A stretch of 64,000 nt of DNA, taken from NCBI GenBank assembly GCA_016758965.1, contig JAEPRB010000045.1, forward strand, positions 62,001 to 126,000. Reading direction: 5' to 3'. The position numbers and the translations under genes were made by a program. The notes beneath the pieces were generated by a model. That model was not told the DNA's origin. It saw only the letters and a program-made list of their open reading frames with translations, and did no database searches. Positions 48,153 to 59,868 of the stretch are shown here, piece by piece (the first letter of the stretch is position 1; the number at the start of each line of letters is the position of its first letter). The stretch is from Circinella minor (Eukaryota; Mucoromycota; Mucoromycetes; Mucorales; Lichtheimiaceae).

Positions 48153-51100
48153 TTATTGCTCTTCCTGTTGTCGAAGCAAAGGTGAAATGAGGGATGTCGA
48201 TGATGATGATAATGATGTACTCGGGAAACTTTCCAAATCATAGGCTTGATTACCCGTACCAACAACTTGATAACCATCCCGTTGTCCAAAAATACTTCGA
48301 CGAAGATGTTGATACCCACGTGTAAAGAACCCAGGTATACTACTATTATTTGACATTGTATTATCGTCATCCACAAGAATTGGTTTACGCCAGAACCATT
48401 TAAGCATTAAACTACTAACAACAACACTTGTTGAGCTTGCTGCCATTGCTAAACCTGCCATCATTGGATGTAAATGATATCCCCATGGCATAAAGATACC
48501 CATAGCCAAAGGAATACCCACTACATTATAAATACATGCCCATAACAAATTGATGCGAATACGTCGAAAGATTGTTCTTGATAGATCCAATGCTGCAACG
48601 ACATCCGCAAGATCACTACGCACCAAAACAACATCAGCAGCTTCTATGGCTACATCAGTACCACTACTTAATGCAATTCCTAAATTTGCTGCTGCCAACG
48701 CCGGGGAATCATTCACACCGTCACCAACCATGGCAACCACAGTTTCTTTCGACTTCCTGGTTCTCCAAAAACAAGACTTGGTATTATTATAATCACTGTC
48801 GCTATTTAATGGAGTAAAAGGTCGTGCCTGAATTTCTTGAACGAGCTGTGTTTTACCATTGGGGGAAATTCCAGCATGGACTTCTTCAATGCCAACTTGT
48901 CTTGCAATCGACCGTGCTGTTAGTGGATTATCACCAGTGACCACAGCAGTACGCATTCCCATACTATGAAGTGTGGCAACGACTTTTTTAGCTTCGGGCT
49001 TAAGCACATCTGCAAGTGAAATATAACCAGCAAGGACACCATTCCAACCAATAGCGATACATGTATGACCCTGCGCCTCCTCGGAACTAATTTCTTGAGA
49101 CTGTTCGACTGATAACTTAATACCATTGTACTCTTCTAACCATCGACGATTCCCAATCAGAATTAAGTTGGCGCCATTATTCGTAAGACTCGATAATAAG
49201 TTATTATTAGAAATAGAATGAATTTGTAAATGACATTCAATACCAAAACCAGTTTCACTCTTGAATCCAGAAACAGTGGCCAAATTCTCCAATACATCTA
49301 CACCTGTTATTTCTTTGCCTTTACCAACAACAGCTTTGCCAACCAAGTGTTCACTATGTGTTTCCGCGATGGCTGCCAGCACCAATAATTGGTCGTTAGT
49401 CAATTCATTTTGAATCCAACTCGTTGCCTTGGTCACTTGAAGTTTGCCTTGAGTCAATGTTCCAGTTTTGTCAAATACAATTGTGTTCACTTTTTGTCCA
49501 TTCTCCAAAACTGCGCCTCCTTTGAACAAAACACCATTCTGTGCACCTACACCTGTGCCGACCATGACTGCGGTGGGTGTTGCTAAGCCCAATGCACAAG
49601 GACAAGCAACAATAATCACACTTATACACATCTTGAGACAAATAAAAAACCAATTCCCATCGCCTTCCTTTTCAATTTCCATTTGAAGCATAGGAGGCAT
49701 CTGATCAACACCCAGTAAAGCAACTAAGAAACCCCACACTAGAAGTGTACCAATGCCCAAGAAAATGACGGCGGGAACAAAATAACCTGCAACGACATCT
49801 GTAAAGCCCTGAATCGGCGCCTTGCTTAACTGTGCATCTTCTACCATTTTCACGATTTGACTGAGTGCTGTATCAGACCCAACACGAGTTGCTTTCATGA
49901 TAAATGTGCCTGGACCATTGACTGTACCACCAATTACTGCATCACCCACTTTTTTCGTCACCGCCTCAACTTCCCCTGTTACCATGCTTTCATCCAACGT
50001 TGATGTACCAGAATAAACCGTACCATCCGTTGGTACTTTATCCCCAGGTAATACTTTGAGTAGGTCATCTTGTTGTACAAGTTCCGAAGGAATTCGTTTT
50101 TCGGATATCACTGTGTTACTTTCTGGATCCAATGTCAACATCAATGCCGTGGAGGGTGCCAATGACATGAGTTTAGATAACGCCGAAGAGGATTGACCTT
50201 TGGCTAAATTTTCCAATAATCGACCCATGGAAATAAATGCAATCAACATGGCAGAGGTGTCAAAAAAGACAGCAGGAGGATGATCTGATTGAACATATGT
50301 AGCGCGAATCATTGACAAAATCGAGAACACAAATGCAGCCAAAGTTGAAATAGACACCAACACATCCATGGTAGGTGAACGATGTCGTATTGACACAAAT
50401 GCCGATTTCAAAAACCTTTTACCCACACCAAATTGAACAGGAATTGTCAGCACCAATTGTAAAATATCCGTCAAATATAATCCTGGTAAGATCTTGAAGG
50501 ATTCAATTATTTGACGACCCCACCCAGTCATTGGCATCACCATAGCAATGATAAATATCGGAGCGGAAAAAATGGAACTTTTCCAAAAAGCACTACGCCA
50601 TTCTTTAATTTCACGAATCTTGGACAAACTTTCAAGCTGAGTATTTTTATTTGTATCGGAAACCACAGCATCAAATCCAAGGTCTTCAATAGCTTCCACC
50701 AAGTTACGAGGCCCTAATAGAGTGTTGTCATAATTAATGATAGCCAGTTCAGTCATCAAGTTGACGGCAATGGAATGTACGCCAGGTAATTTGCTGACAC
50801 CGGTTTCGATGCCATGAACACAACTAGCACATGTCATTCCAAAGATTTGAAGTTGGATGGTATCATCCCGTTTTTGTTCGATAGGTTTGGCTTCAAACCC
50901 AACGTCTTTGATCATTTCAGTGATTTGGCCGATTGAAACAGTGCTGGCATCGTACTCCACTGTAGCTCTCTCTGCCAACAAGGACACTTTAATGGAAATG
51001 ATACCTGATTGTGCACTCACAGATCGCTCGATGCTATTGACACATGATGCACAAGTCATACCATGAACTTCAAATTGCGACGTTGATACAGTTCGATCTA

Positions 51101-51755
51101 GTACAACTGTTGTTGGTATTTCTGTTATTGACGTTGATGTTGATGTCAAATCTATTGCTGCTGATACTTTTGTTGGTTGAATTGGAATAGCTGTGTTATT
51201 CTTACTTGTTGGTACATCAAATCCACAATCTTCAATGACAGTGATAATAGCCTGTTTTGGAAGTAAACTAGGATCATGAACCACTGTTGCATTTTCGTTT
51301 TTTAAACTAATATCAATTGTTTCCAAACCAGGTAAACCCGAGAGTGCATTGTTGATTGATTTTACGCATGACTGACAAGTCATACCTTTTACTGGCAAAA
51401 TAGTAGTAGTTATCATTGTTTCCTCTTGTTGTTGATGTTGTCGTAATGGAACGTCGAATCCGCAGTCTTCAATAGTTTCAACAATGTTGGTTTGATTCAG
51501 TCGACTCGAATCATATTCAATAGAAGCTTGCTTATTTTCAAGACTTACTTGAACAGAATGAATTCCGTTTAATTGTTCAAGTGCCTGAGCAATCGATTTT
51601 ACGCAAGAATTACACGTCATACCTTCGATTGGTAACATAACATGAGTTACTGTTGATCCCATGAAAATAATGTCGTTTTGATTAGTAATATTGTCTTGTT
51701 GGTCGGTGAATATTTCAAGTTCGTTGCTGTCGTTGACTGTCGTGTGAGGTGTCAT
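48153..51755 (-). CDS. CCC2: Cu(+)-transporting P1B-type ATPase (CCC2/ATP7 type)
   Basis: Single exon, 1200 aa from the first ATG at 51755. It pumps cytosolic Cu(+) into the trans-Golgi lumen to load cuproenzymes (family knowledge). Four N-terminal heavy-metal domains carry MTCNSC, MTCQSC, MTCASC and MTCASC near residues 47, 126, 234 and 308. The membrane part includes the CPC copper-site motif (ACPCALGLATP) near residue 717. The catalytic parts are TGE in the actuator loop near 593, DKTGTLTQ with the phosphorylated Asp near 760, TGDNPLTA, and GDGVNDSPALA near 1011. The conserved SEHPL nucleotide-binding motif reads SEHLV near residue 800: His is kept and Pro is lost. There is no intron, unlike most neighbours. 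The tail is Ser-rich. Confidence 0.95.
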   Translation of the reverse strand: MTPHTTVNDSNELEIFTDQQDNITNQNDIIFMGSTVTHVMLPIEGMTCNSCVKSIAQALEQLNGIHSVQVSLENKQASIEYDSSRLNQTNIVETIEDCGFDVPLRQHQQQEETMITTTILPVKGMTCQSCVKSINNALSGLPGLETIDISLKNENATVVHDPSLLPKQAIITVIEDCGFDVPTSKNNTAIPIQPTKVSAAIDLTSTSTSITEIPTTVVLDRTVSTSQFEVHGMTCASCVNSIERSVSAQSGIISIKVSLLAERATVEYDASTVSIGQITEMIKDVGFEAKPIEQKRDDTIQLQIFGMTCASCVHGIETGVSKLPGVHSIAVNLMTELAIINYDNTLLGPRNLVEAIEDLGFDAVVSDTNKNTQLESLSKIREIKEWRSAFWKSSIFSAPIFIIAMVMPMTGWGRQIIESFKILPGLYLTDILQLVLTIPVQFGVGKRFLKSAFVSIRHRSPTMDVLVSISTLAAFVFSILSMIRATYVQSDHPPAVFFDTSAMLIAFISMGRLLENLAKGQSSSALSKLMSLAPSTALMLTLDPESNTVISEKRIPSELVQQDDLLKVLPGDKVPTDGTVYSGTSTLDESMVTGEVEAVTKKVGDAVIGGTVNGPGTFIMKATRVGSDTALSQIVKMVEDAQLSKAPIQGFTDVVAGYFVPAVIFLGIGTLLVWGFLVALLGVDQMPPMLQMEIEKEGDGNWFFICLKMCISVIIVACPCALGLATPTAVMVGTGVGAQNGVLFKGGAVLENGQKVNTIVFDKTGTLTQGKLQVTKATSWIQNELTNDQLLVLAAIAETHSEHLVGKAVVGKGKEITGVDVLENLATVSGFKSETGFGIECHLQIHSISNNNLLSSLTNNGANLILIGNRRWLEEYNGIKLSVEQSQEISSEEAQGHTCIAIGWNGVLAGYISLADVLKPEAKKVVATLHSMGMRTAVVTGDNPLTARSIARQVGIEEVHAGISPNGKTQLVQEIQARPFTPLNSDSDYNNTKSCFWRTRKSKETVVAMVGDGVNDSPALAAANLGIALSSGTDVAIEAADVVLVRSDLADVVAALDLSRTIFRRIRINLLWACIYNVVGIPLAMGIFMPWGYHLHPMMAGLAMAASSTSVVVSSLMLKWFWRKPILVDDDNTMSNNSSIPGFFTRGYQHLRRSIFGQRDGYQVVGTGNQAYDLESFPSTSLSSSSTSLISPLLRQQEEQ

Positions 51756-52313
51756 GATTCCTTTACAACAACTAAACAAACCTCATAAAGGGTTTGATAA
51801 ATTTAAAATAAACGAAAAGAAACGAGGAACGAGGAACGAAGAAAAGAGGATAAAAACCACCCCTTGTTATTAAAAACAAAAAGGAGGAAAGGGTAAAAAA
51901 GAACAAGAGGGTGTGTGTATACTTCGTGTTACAGATTTAAGCATCGGCTAAATAGAGCTCTTTTGTTATGGGCGGCCCGAACAAAAAAAAAAAAAAAAAA
52001 ACTGAGCTAAATGCGGCCTGTGCAAAGCATGTTTGTTTCAGTTTTTTGTTGTTTATTCACTGGTTCATCCGAAACAAAAATAGATTAATATTTGGTATAC
52101 CTATTGCTTAGCCTCATTATACTTATTGCTTAGCCCCACTATGATTATTTGACAATTGATATAATTATTAATGCCACAGTAGTAATCTTGAAAATAGAAA
52201 GTATCCAATCACGCCATAAAAAGAAGAGGGTTTTTTTTTTCACAAGAAAGAATAATTCTTAATCTGATCAAAATATCGATTTGTGTGTAACGATGAGGAA
52301 AAACTTTCATATA
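51756..52313. other. Promoter-side flank of the copper ATPase
   Basis: About 560 bp, including an A-rich tract at about 51982-52001 and purine-rich sequence just upstream of the start codon. No gene is supported. Confidence 0.45.
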
Positions 52314-52875
52314 CAGATCGGTAATATCATCATCCCGCTTCCGTAAAAAATAAAATCCAGTACTATCATTTATTATATATATATATATTATTATCATTAA
52401 AAGATAATCACATACTTATTGATAACTTTCGAGGTGGTTATGTTATTATAATTTTCATTGATTTGGATCTACATATTTTTTATATATCAATTATATTAAA
52501 GTGGGGGTAAGATTTCAATAAATAATTTATACATTTATATAATAATTTTTTTTTCTTTTTCATTATATGTAAAAAAAAGTATATATTATGGAGCGCTTGA
52601 TTACATTAACTTCTCCTGTTATTGCCTTGTTGTAAATTACGTTTTGGGTCTTCATTAGTTGAGCACGAGAAGCTTAGTTATATTTAACTATATCTTTTTC
52701 CTTGGTCATCCTCATTATCATCATCTTTCTCTCCTTCTTTATCCGTTATACCATATATTCTTAATACACCACTTATTTTAATACAGAAGCATCTGATACG
52801 GATCGGCTTTCAATACCCGATAATATATTATCATTTTTCTGTTACGCTTAAAAGTCCATCATCGCATTCATATAC
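52314..52875 (-). pseudogene. Decayed duplicate of the RAD52 3' end
   Basis: This stretch aligns by eye, in the same orientation, with 55980-56620, which holds the last two RAD52 exons and the sequence after its stop. Shared landmarks include ATATCATCATCCCGCTTCC beyond the stop, TTCTCGTG with TCAACTA of the last exon, and the TGTATTAAGAATA stretch of the last intron. The penultimate exon's donor is mutated (AAGTAAG has become AAATAAG) and the frame carries stops, so it cannot encode Rad52. It is a segmental copy left about 3.7 kb from its source. Confidence 0.7.
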
Positions 52876-54038
52876 ACAACGGAAAGTATATTAAGCTGGA
52901 ATTACAGGATCTGGACAAGTATCCTAGCTTACTTATTAATGATAGAGTCTATATTTAGAATTCTAGGGATAGCAAGAAAAAGGTTTCAATATGGTCTTTA
53001 TTTGAAGCTTAAAAGTTGTTCTTGGAACATAGAATTACTATAGTATTCGTAAAGAATTGATGAAATACAATTCTTAAAACTAACTGGAATATAACAGCAC
53101 TTTATTCTTCTTTTGTTAATATATTGCAATGGCGAACAAAAATATATTGTTTCAAACTGCTTGTGCTATCAACAATTACAATCGACTTTTCACTCCTAAA
53201 GTCTTTTGATGCTGCTTTCCATTTACCATTTTAAGTTAAATTAAGCGCTGATTGATCTGATTTCCCCTTCTTTCAATGATTAATTCCTCTATATCTATCG
53301 CATACAATTTATCTGTACTTTATTGAGTCAGGTGCTTGAATTTTAAATACTTTTCAGCCACGGTTCATAAATCTCAATGATGGTCAAATTCTTGCTGTTA
53401 TCGCTAATAAAAGTAGTGCAAGTCTTAATATATGTAAAGTAAGAATATAAAAATATCCGAGAGTCCAAGGGGCTTACTCCTGATAGACCTAAACAAAAAG
53501 GTCTTCTCGAGTACAACATTATTATATCCAAAGTAACATCCTTTCATATACATTCTTTATATTACATACCAGAAATAATTCATCATGGTAAGCAACTTAT
53601 ATAAGTAGACCATTTATTGTACATAGAATAGCAGTCTTGATCTTATTTTCGAGAATAGGTCGTGTTTCAGAGGATTCGTCGTTTATTTTAGTATTTTAGT
53701 ATTTTAGTATTTTTTATTGTTAAATTGAATATCTATTCTATCGTACACCTCATATAGTTATAAAAAGACTCTGATGAACGCAAGGCGCCGATATAAAAGA
53801 AGTCCTGAATTAAATTTTGAGTCGTGCTTTATGTTGCCTTCCTTTTTTCTTGTCTTTTATTTTTTATTTTTTTTATAATGACACTGCTTTCTTTCTACTA
53901 TTATTAAGCAATTTGCTCGAAAATATTTAATCCATTGTTTAACCTGTGAATACTCTATCTAACAACACTAACCATATTCAAGAAATACAAAGTTAACTAA
54001 CACAGGCGTTATCCACAGCCATCATAAATTAAGATCAA
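52876..54038. other. Gene-poor decayed stretch
   Basis: About 1.2 kb without a supported gene. A short direct repeat of TATTTTAG units occurs at about 53691-53714. Confidence 0.4.
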
Positions 54039-54575
54039 ATGCAGCAAAGCATTGATCCGTTTGTTAGCATTCAATACCATCAACGATCTTCTCCTTACGA
54101 TAATATGGAAGATAATATGGCCCAGCCTACCATGAATGTTATTACAAGGGATATTGATCACCCATTCTGGATCTCGAATAGTAGGCGGTGTGTACTTGAA
54201 TTGGATATGGGGACTATCAAAGAAGTGATTTTTCAAAAAAAAATCCCAAGGTGACCAGGTAACAGGCAACAATGCAATTATCAGCATGCTGCATTAATGG
54301 AATCGATTAACAATCTCCGCACTCAATGATTATACTATCGTTTGGAGTGACATTGAACCTACTCTGGAACTTCAAGCTATAAAGCAGTTTGCAGATAGTT
54401 AGATGTCTCTGAACATAGCGCTCAATAAATGTAAAAATTCACGGCTGACTCCTATCTTGTGGCATATAAACAGGAATATCTTTTCCAGTACAGTAAATGT
54501 CGAAAAGTGATCTCCAGCGAGTGTTTTATTAACAATCTAGGTAAATTATCCGTACTATTTGGATATATATTCTTT
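54039..54575 (+). pseudogene. Remnant of an unidentified protein-coding sequence
   Basis: The plus strand holds protein-like stretches interrupted by stops and frame changes. There is a 71-codon frame from 54039 with HPFWISNSRRCVLELDMG, then a second frame around 54305-54400 reading ALNDYTIVWSDIEPTLE. It resembles a broken gene or transposon-derived frame rather than random sequence. No family is recognised. Confidence 0.3.
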
Positions 54576-54586
54576 CATTAAATTAA

Positions 54587-54936
54587 TTAATGAGTCATAA
54601 TTATCTTATGAAAAATCAAAAGCATGGCAGAAATGAAATTAACAATGTAGAAATATGGATCAGCAAGTTGTTTTCCACCAAGTACAACCACTTTCAACAA
54701 CTAGCGGATGGATGAGTAAAGTTAACCCCAAAGTATTATTATTTAATTGTATATTTTTCACTGATATTTTTTTTACGTACTTTATAATATAAACGATGGT
54801 CATGAGCATCCAAGTCGTCCTTATCGCCGACGCCGTCGTTTTCATTAAATGACGATGATTTTATACTCCATACATTTTTGGTGTACAACATTGGCTCTCT
54901 CATTTTTGCGGTTTTTCTCTTATTAATATCGCTCAT
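54587..54936 (-). CDS. Small two-exon hypothetical protein
   Basis: Exons 54936-54781 and 54700-54587 join across an 80 nt intron with donor GTACGT and acceptor GCTAG, giving 89 aa. The first exon encodes a charged segment (NENDGVGDKDDLDAHDHR). The second encodes KVVVLGGKQLADPYF and a C-terminal hydrophobic helix. The frame continues cleanly across the splice. It may be a fragment of a repeated fungal family rather than a functional gene. No function is assigned. Confidence 0.3.
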
Positions 54937-55362
54937 TATTATCTTTTTGCTTCAAAATTTATTATACCGTATAAATTGTAGTTATATAGCTATATTTATG
55001 GTTCTTTTCCTTATTTGAATCATTAAACAAAATTTTAGCCCATACTCTGAAAAAACAGCCAAATAAAAAAAATATAAATTTAATAATATACTTTTTACGA
55101 GATCAATAATAATTCTCATTGCTTATAATGTACTGAACATTTTATTTGGGGATTACTATGGGATGATTTTTTGATATAATTGTGGTGCAGGATGATACTT
55201 GAAAACAGCTCTCATTGGCAGGGTGGGCTTACTGGGATGAGATAGTGTACTATTTTTGGTTGTCGTTAGGTTTTCTGTCGTTTATGTCTACAATAATTTA
55301 ATGTTTCATTTTACCCAATATCTTGTGTTTATCATAGGAGGGATTATACAATTTCTTACATG

Positions 55363-55453
<91 letters not shown>

Positions 55454-56348
55454 TGTAGGTATCTTGATTTGTTAAGCATTTCTCAGAACATATATCGATT
55501 AAGATACGTATGATCCATTTTATACACATAAAAAATTTGAGCTACACTAATAAATAATTATTAATGCTAATATAACAAATAAGAATACTATACATATTTA
55601 ATAATAGTAACAATGTCAAATGAATTTTATAAAGGCTACATGTGATATGTTCCTATAATAGAAGAAAGGGAAAAAATACTATTATGAAAAAGAATAAATA
55701 GTTGTGATAGACATAGTTAACATGTCAAGTAAAAAAAAAAGTTTGATCTTCATCATATATTGATTTGGAAATCGCTCCTTCAGTTGCAAAATATCATATA
55801 TTAGTTATTAAATGAAGCATTAGATGGAGTTCATTCCATAAAAAACATTTATTATTGCCTTTTAGCGTTGATAAGAAATGAAGGAATAGAGATCAGCAAC
55901 AGATCGAAGGCTTTTACAAAATTTTACATTCGATTGAATATTAGCTTACATATAACAATAGATAAATAAACTTTTTTTACAGATCGCCAATATCATCATC
56001 CCGCTTCCATCAAGAAGAAAAAGCAGTTTAATATTCATGCTTCTTTCTTTATTTCTTTAAATACATAAAATATATAGTCATTAAATGGAGACAAGAAGTA
56101 TACTAAATATTATATATATATTAATACAATTCATCGCATATTTTTTGATAGCTTTCGAACTGCTGCTGGTGTCGTTATATTTTTGTTTGACTCGAATCTA
56201 CATATAATGTATACATTAGATATATAGTTTAAAGGTATTTGTAGTAATTCAAAAAAATAAGGGCGATATTTCAATGAATAATATGTACATATTTATAATA
56301 TTTATCATTTTATGTAATAAAGTATGTATTTGAAAGTGCATGATTGAT
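54937..56348. other. Gene-poor stretch with microsatellite
   Basis: About 1.4 kb of AT-rich sequence. It contains the (AC)n array annotated separately and, from 55980, the RAD52-proximal half of the segmental duplication. No gene is supported. Confidence 0.45.
55367..55449. repeat. (AC)n dinucleotide microsatellite
   Basis: An uninterrupted AC repeat of 83 bases, about 41 units. It makes a spurious Thr-His open frame on the plus strand. Confidence 0.97.
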
Positions 56349-58203
56349 TTACATTAACTTTCTCTTATTGTTGCCTTGTGAATCGCGTTTCAAATCCCCA
56401 CTAGTTGACCACGAGAAACTTGAAATATTGTTAGCCTAATTTAACTCTCTATCTTTTTTTTTTTTGTTCGCCATCATCATCTTCATCTGTTATACCACCT
56501 ATTCTTAATACATCACTTACTTGAATGCAGGATCATCTGATATTGGTTGACTTTCAATATCTGGTTTATCATAATCTTTTTCTAGTGCAATAACTTCTGC
56601 TAAAAATTCATCATCACCATCTGTACGAATGTAAAATATATAACTGGGTATTATTATTATTTGTTTTACAGAAAACACAAAACAAACAAAAAAAAAAGAC
56701 TACTTTACCAATTGAAAAGCTATCACCATTTCTAGAAAGTGAAGATCGTAATGGAGGAGCTTGATTGGGTGGTAAAGGACTAACAACTAGAGTATCATCA
56801 TTTTTATTGTTGCTATAGTTGTTGTTCTTGGGTTTCTTATTTTGAGTTGGAGTTGTAGTCGTTTTTGTTGATGTGATAGAGTGACCACTTATGTTATTTT
56901 TATTGTTACTTGTAGCTAATGTATATTGTTCTTGTTCTAGTAATTGTTTTGATCTCGATCTCGTTAAGCGCGGTACAGTAGCTCTGGACGACACTGCAGT
57001 TGACGTTTGTTTACTATTGTTATTCGAACTATGGGATGCGACCAAAGTACCAGCAGGTGAAAAAGTAGTTGTTCCTGGGATACTATAATTGCTTTTTAAT
57101 GGTTGCTCTTGCTGTTGCTGTGGTGATGGTTTTTGTGGTGAGGCTGGTTGTGCACATCTTTTATCACGATACAAATTTTTTATATCGAGTTGAGGTAACT
57201 AGAGATATGAAACAAATTTAATGCATAAATTATTCTTGTAAAAAATTATTTTAATTTACTGCATAATTATCTCAATAATGATGATAAATTATTTACCCCT
57301 GGTGTTTTGACATATTGCATTCGACTTGTATAGTTCTTATCATATATACAATTTCCTAAAACATTACCAAACATGCGTAATGTGCGTTTCAATGCATCAG
57401 TTGCAGCTTCTTTTTTAGCCTATCAATAGTAAGAATATACAATAAGAATAGGGTTGTTCCCTTGTATGGTAATAAAATAAACAGAAATATCAAGCATACC
57501 TTTTCCATAGCAGCAGCTTTACTTTTACTGTTTTCCATTGATCCATATCCAATATCCTATTTTATTATAATATGTAATATTAAAACTTGTTTTTTTTACT
57601 CGTGATCCAATACATGATAATTTATTTACCTCATGAAAAGTTCCATCTTTTAAAGTAATCCGTACAATAGCTGATACACCAACATTAACTCTTCCATCAT
57701 GTTCATCCATCTATAGTATATATATAAATTAATTTAAACGCTTAAATATCATAACAATAGAACAACAATACTTACAAAGTCAACAGTTAAGCTACGCAGC
57801 TCTGAAGTCCATCCATTAAATCCAAAAAGTTCATTGGCAAGATGAATGGCTGATTGACCTTCAATATATGTGAATTTACCACCTAGTATATATATATATA
57901 TATATATATAGTGTATACCCCACAGAATGAGATTATTTTGATCAGTTGTTGGTAAATTATATAAATATTACGATCGATCGATCGATCGATCGAGCCGATC
58001 AATATAAAAAAAAAACTGCGAAAAAAAAACAAGGGAGAAAAGTTGATTGATTTGAAGAATATAAGCTTACCAGGACCAGTTCGTTGATGTAAAAATTCAG
58101 GACCTAATTGTCTATTAAGTTCCACATTTAGACGCTCAACTTCTTGTGGGGTAAATTCATATCGTTTACTCATTGGAAGTAGTTTATTAGAGAAAGGGAT
58201 CAT
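56349..58203 (-). CDS. RAD52: Rad52 recombination mediator
   Basis: Eight exons: 58203-58071, 57882-57776, 57710-57630, 57556-57500, 57419-57297, 57198-56709, 56620-56521 and 56418-56349, giving 386 aa. Rad52 loads Rad51 onto RPA-coated single-stranded DNA and anneals strands in the nucleus. The N-terminal ring-forming, DNA-binding domain is clear: [15 protein letters not shown], the [10 protein letters not shown] segment, [21 protein letters not shown], and [19 protein letters not shown]. The middle is low-complexity (Gln, Ser, Asn). The last exon encodes [20 protein letters not shown], a conserved tail with a basic patch. The penultimate intron has a good CTAAC branch site. A second possible start is the ATG at 58173. 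The first intron contains TA and GATC microsatellites. RAD51 lies about 1.7 kb away, divergently oriented. Confidence 0.93.
57969..57993. repeat. (CGAT)n tetranucleotide repeat in RAD52 intron 1
   Basis: About six CGAT units, each containing a GATC site, next to a TA dinucleotide run at about 57890-57910. Both lie within the first intron of RAD52. Confidence 0.9.
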
Positions 58204-59172
58204 GAAAAAACGAAAAATAAAAAGATAAAAAGATAAAAAGCGCGAGTTATTCTGAATTTGGAAATTACGCAGTTTTTAGGTGGTACAAAGAACGGTTATA
58301 TCCTAGAAACATAAATTTAATACTATGGTATCATTATTGAATACTATTTCGCAGCATAACCTTTTGTAATTAGATAAAATAAACACTTTATTGAGTCAAT
58401 GAAACGAATAATCGATTAAATAAATACTACTGCACTTGGTAAATGGATATTTTTTCAAGTGTGGTCAAATCCTATTTTTTTCTGGTCAAGCTTGGCACTA
58501 TAACAACTATCCAGTCGCAAAAAGAAGGGTATATTTTACATTCATTTTTATCTATGACATTCTTCTAATTTCTTATATTTATGCTTATAAAAAAAGTAAA
58601 TGATTATCATTTCTTAATATATTGTTTTTCTTCTATGACAGGAAAGAAAAAAAAATGGATCCTATTAGTTTCGGAACTCGATTAGTAACGAGAGATCTTC
58701 TATTATAGGTATGCGAATAATACTGTATATGTATATTTAAATACAGGCTATCTATATATTATTATTCCAGTAATTGTTTTTATATGTGAATATTCTTTGC
58801 TTTTTTTAAAGCTTATTTTTTAGTTGATGATAGTAATAAGTAATAATGTTTGTCCCTAAAAGCATAGTAATTAAACAGGAGGGTTTTTATATATTAACCT
58901 GTCCCAAAAATTATCCCTCATAACTTATAACAAATCATTTGATATATTTACATTTCTTATTACGACCCTATTCTTTTTATTCCAAATAGTATATGTATAT
59001 GAATACGTAAAAATCTATTAACTAGAGGAGATTTTTTATTGTTACTACTGTTGTTGCTTGGGTATAAAAGCAAAACAGAATTATTGTGTGTATTTATGTA
59101 TGTGTATTGAAATAAGGGGCATCACCAAATTACAATGAGGAAAAGAAATAAACCTTTTATGAGACGAATTTT
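58204..59172. other. Intergenic region, RAD52 to defensin-like gene
   Basis: About 970 bp holding the RAD52 promoter and the 3' flank of the small secreted peptide gene. No further gene is seen. Confidence 0.45.
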
Positions 59173-59406
59173 CTATTGCTCATATTCCTTGCATTCACAG
59201 ATACCCTTACGACCACACTGACCAAGAATATAGTCAGTTTCTTTACCGTATTCCTTGCAAGCAGCTTCACATAAGGATTCAACACGAGGGTCATTGAACT
59301 TGCTACACTTGTCATCTGTAGTAGCGCGTGGTTCTAATGATGGAATAACAGATGCGTTCACCATAGAGAAAATAGCTACCAAGGTCATAATAATTGATGT
59401 TTTCAT
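59173..59406 (-). CDS. Secreted CSalphabeta-defensin-like peptide
   Basis: Single-exon precursor of 77 aa. The first 18 residues form a typical signal peptide (basic start, hydrophobic core, cleavage after VNA). A short pro-segment ends in EPR, a possible processing site. The mature part of about 48 aa has six Cys in the order C..CEAAC..GQC..CEC, matching the CxxxC, GxC and CxC spacing of the cysteine-stabilised alpha-beta fold. Fungal members of that fold are secreted antimicrobial peptides (family knowledge). Activity here is an inference. It sits between RAD52 and RAD51 with no obvious functional link. It could also be a secreted effector-like protein of the same fold. Confidence 0.7.
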   Translation of the reverse strand: MKTSIIMTLVAIFSMVNASVIPSLEPRATTDDKCSKFNDPRVESLCEAACKEYGKETDYILGQCGRKGICECKEYEQ

Positions 59407-59868
59407 TTTCTTTTTGTTGTTGTGTTATTCTTGTAAATTTTTTCAAAAAAAAAACTGTCTTTTTCCTAACTGTATTTTATTAGAAAGTTGATGTTATAAA
59501 GAAAAGGAAAAAGAAAAAAAATAAAGAAAAGAAAAGAAAAAAAAAAGAAGTAAAAGTAAACCCCTTAAGATTTATATTGAATAATAATGTCAATGTGTAT
59601 GATAACTCCGGTACACTACATGGAAACACATGTTATTTTACTTGTTTTTGGTAAAACGTATAATTTCATTGACTTATAGCATGTTTTTATTATTATTTTC
59701 GCCTTTCTTTTAATTCCCCTGAAAAAAAAAACCATTCCATCATGTCTAAATGTCGGGGATAATAATAAATTTTACTGCATGAAAAATTTGTGTATACAAT
59801 TATGTTGTCAAAAATAAGTACTGCGCTTCTCTTTCATTCTTTTTTTTTCTTTTATTATCATTATTATT
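59407..59868. promoter_or_regulatory. Divergent promoter region, defensin-like peptide / RAD51
   Basis: A 462 bp gap between outward-facing start codons, with pyrimidine-rich sequence directly upstream of the RAD51 ATG. No specific binding site is claimed. Confidence 0.45.

Noticed and set aside
55256..55513. Plus-strand open frame through the (AC)n repeat
   Set aside because: The Thr-His repeat is a by-product of the microsatellite.
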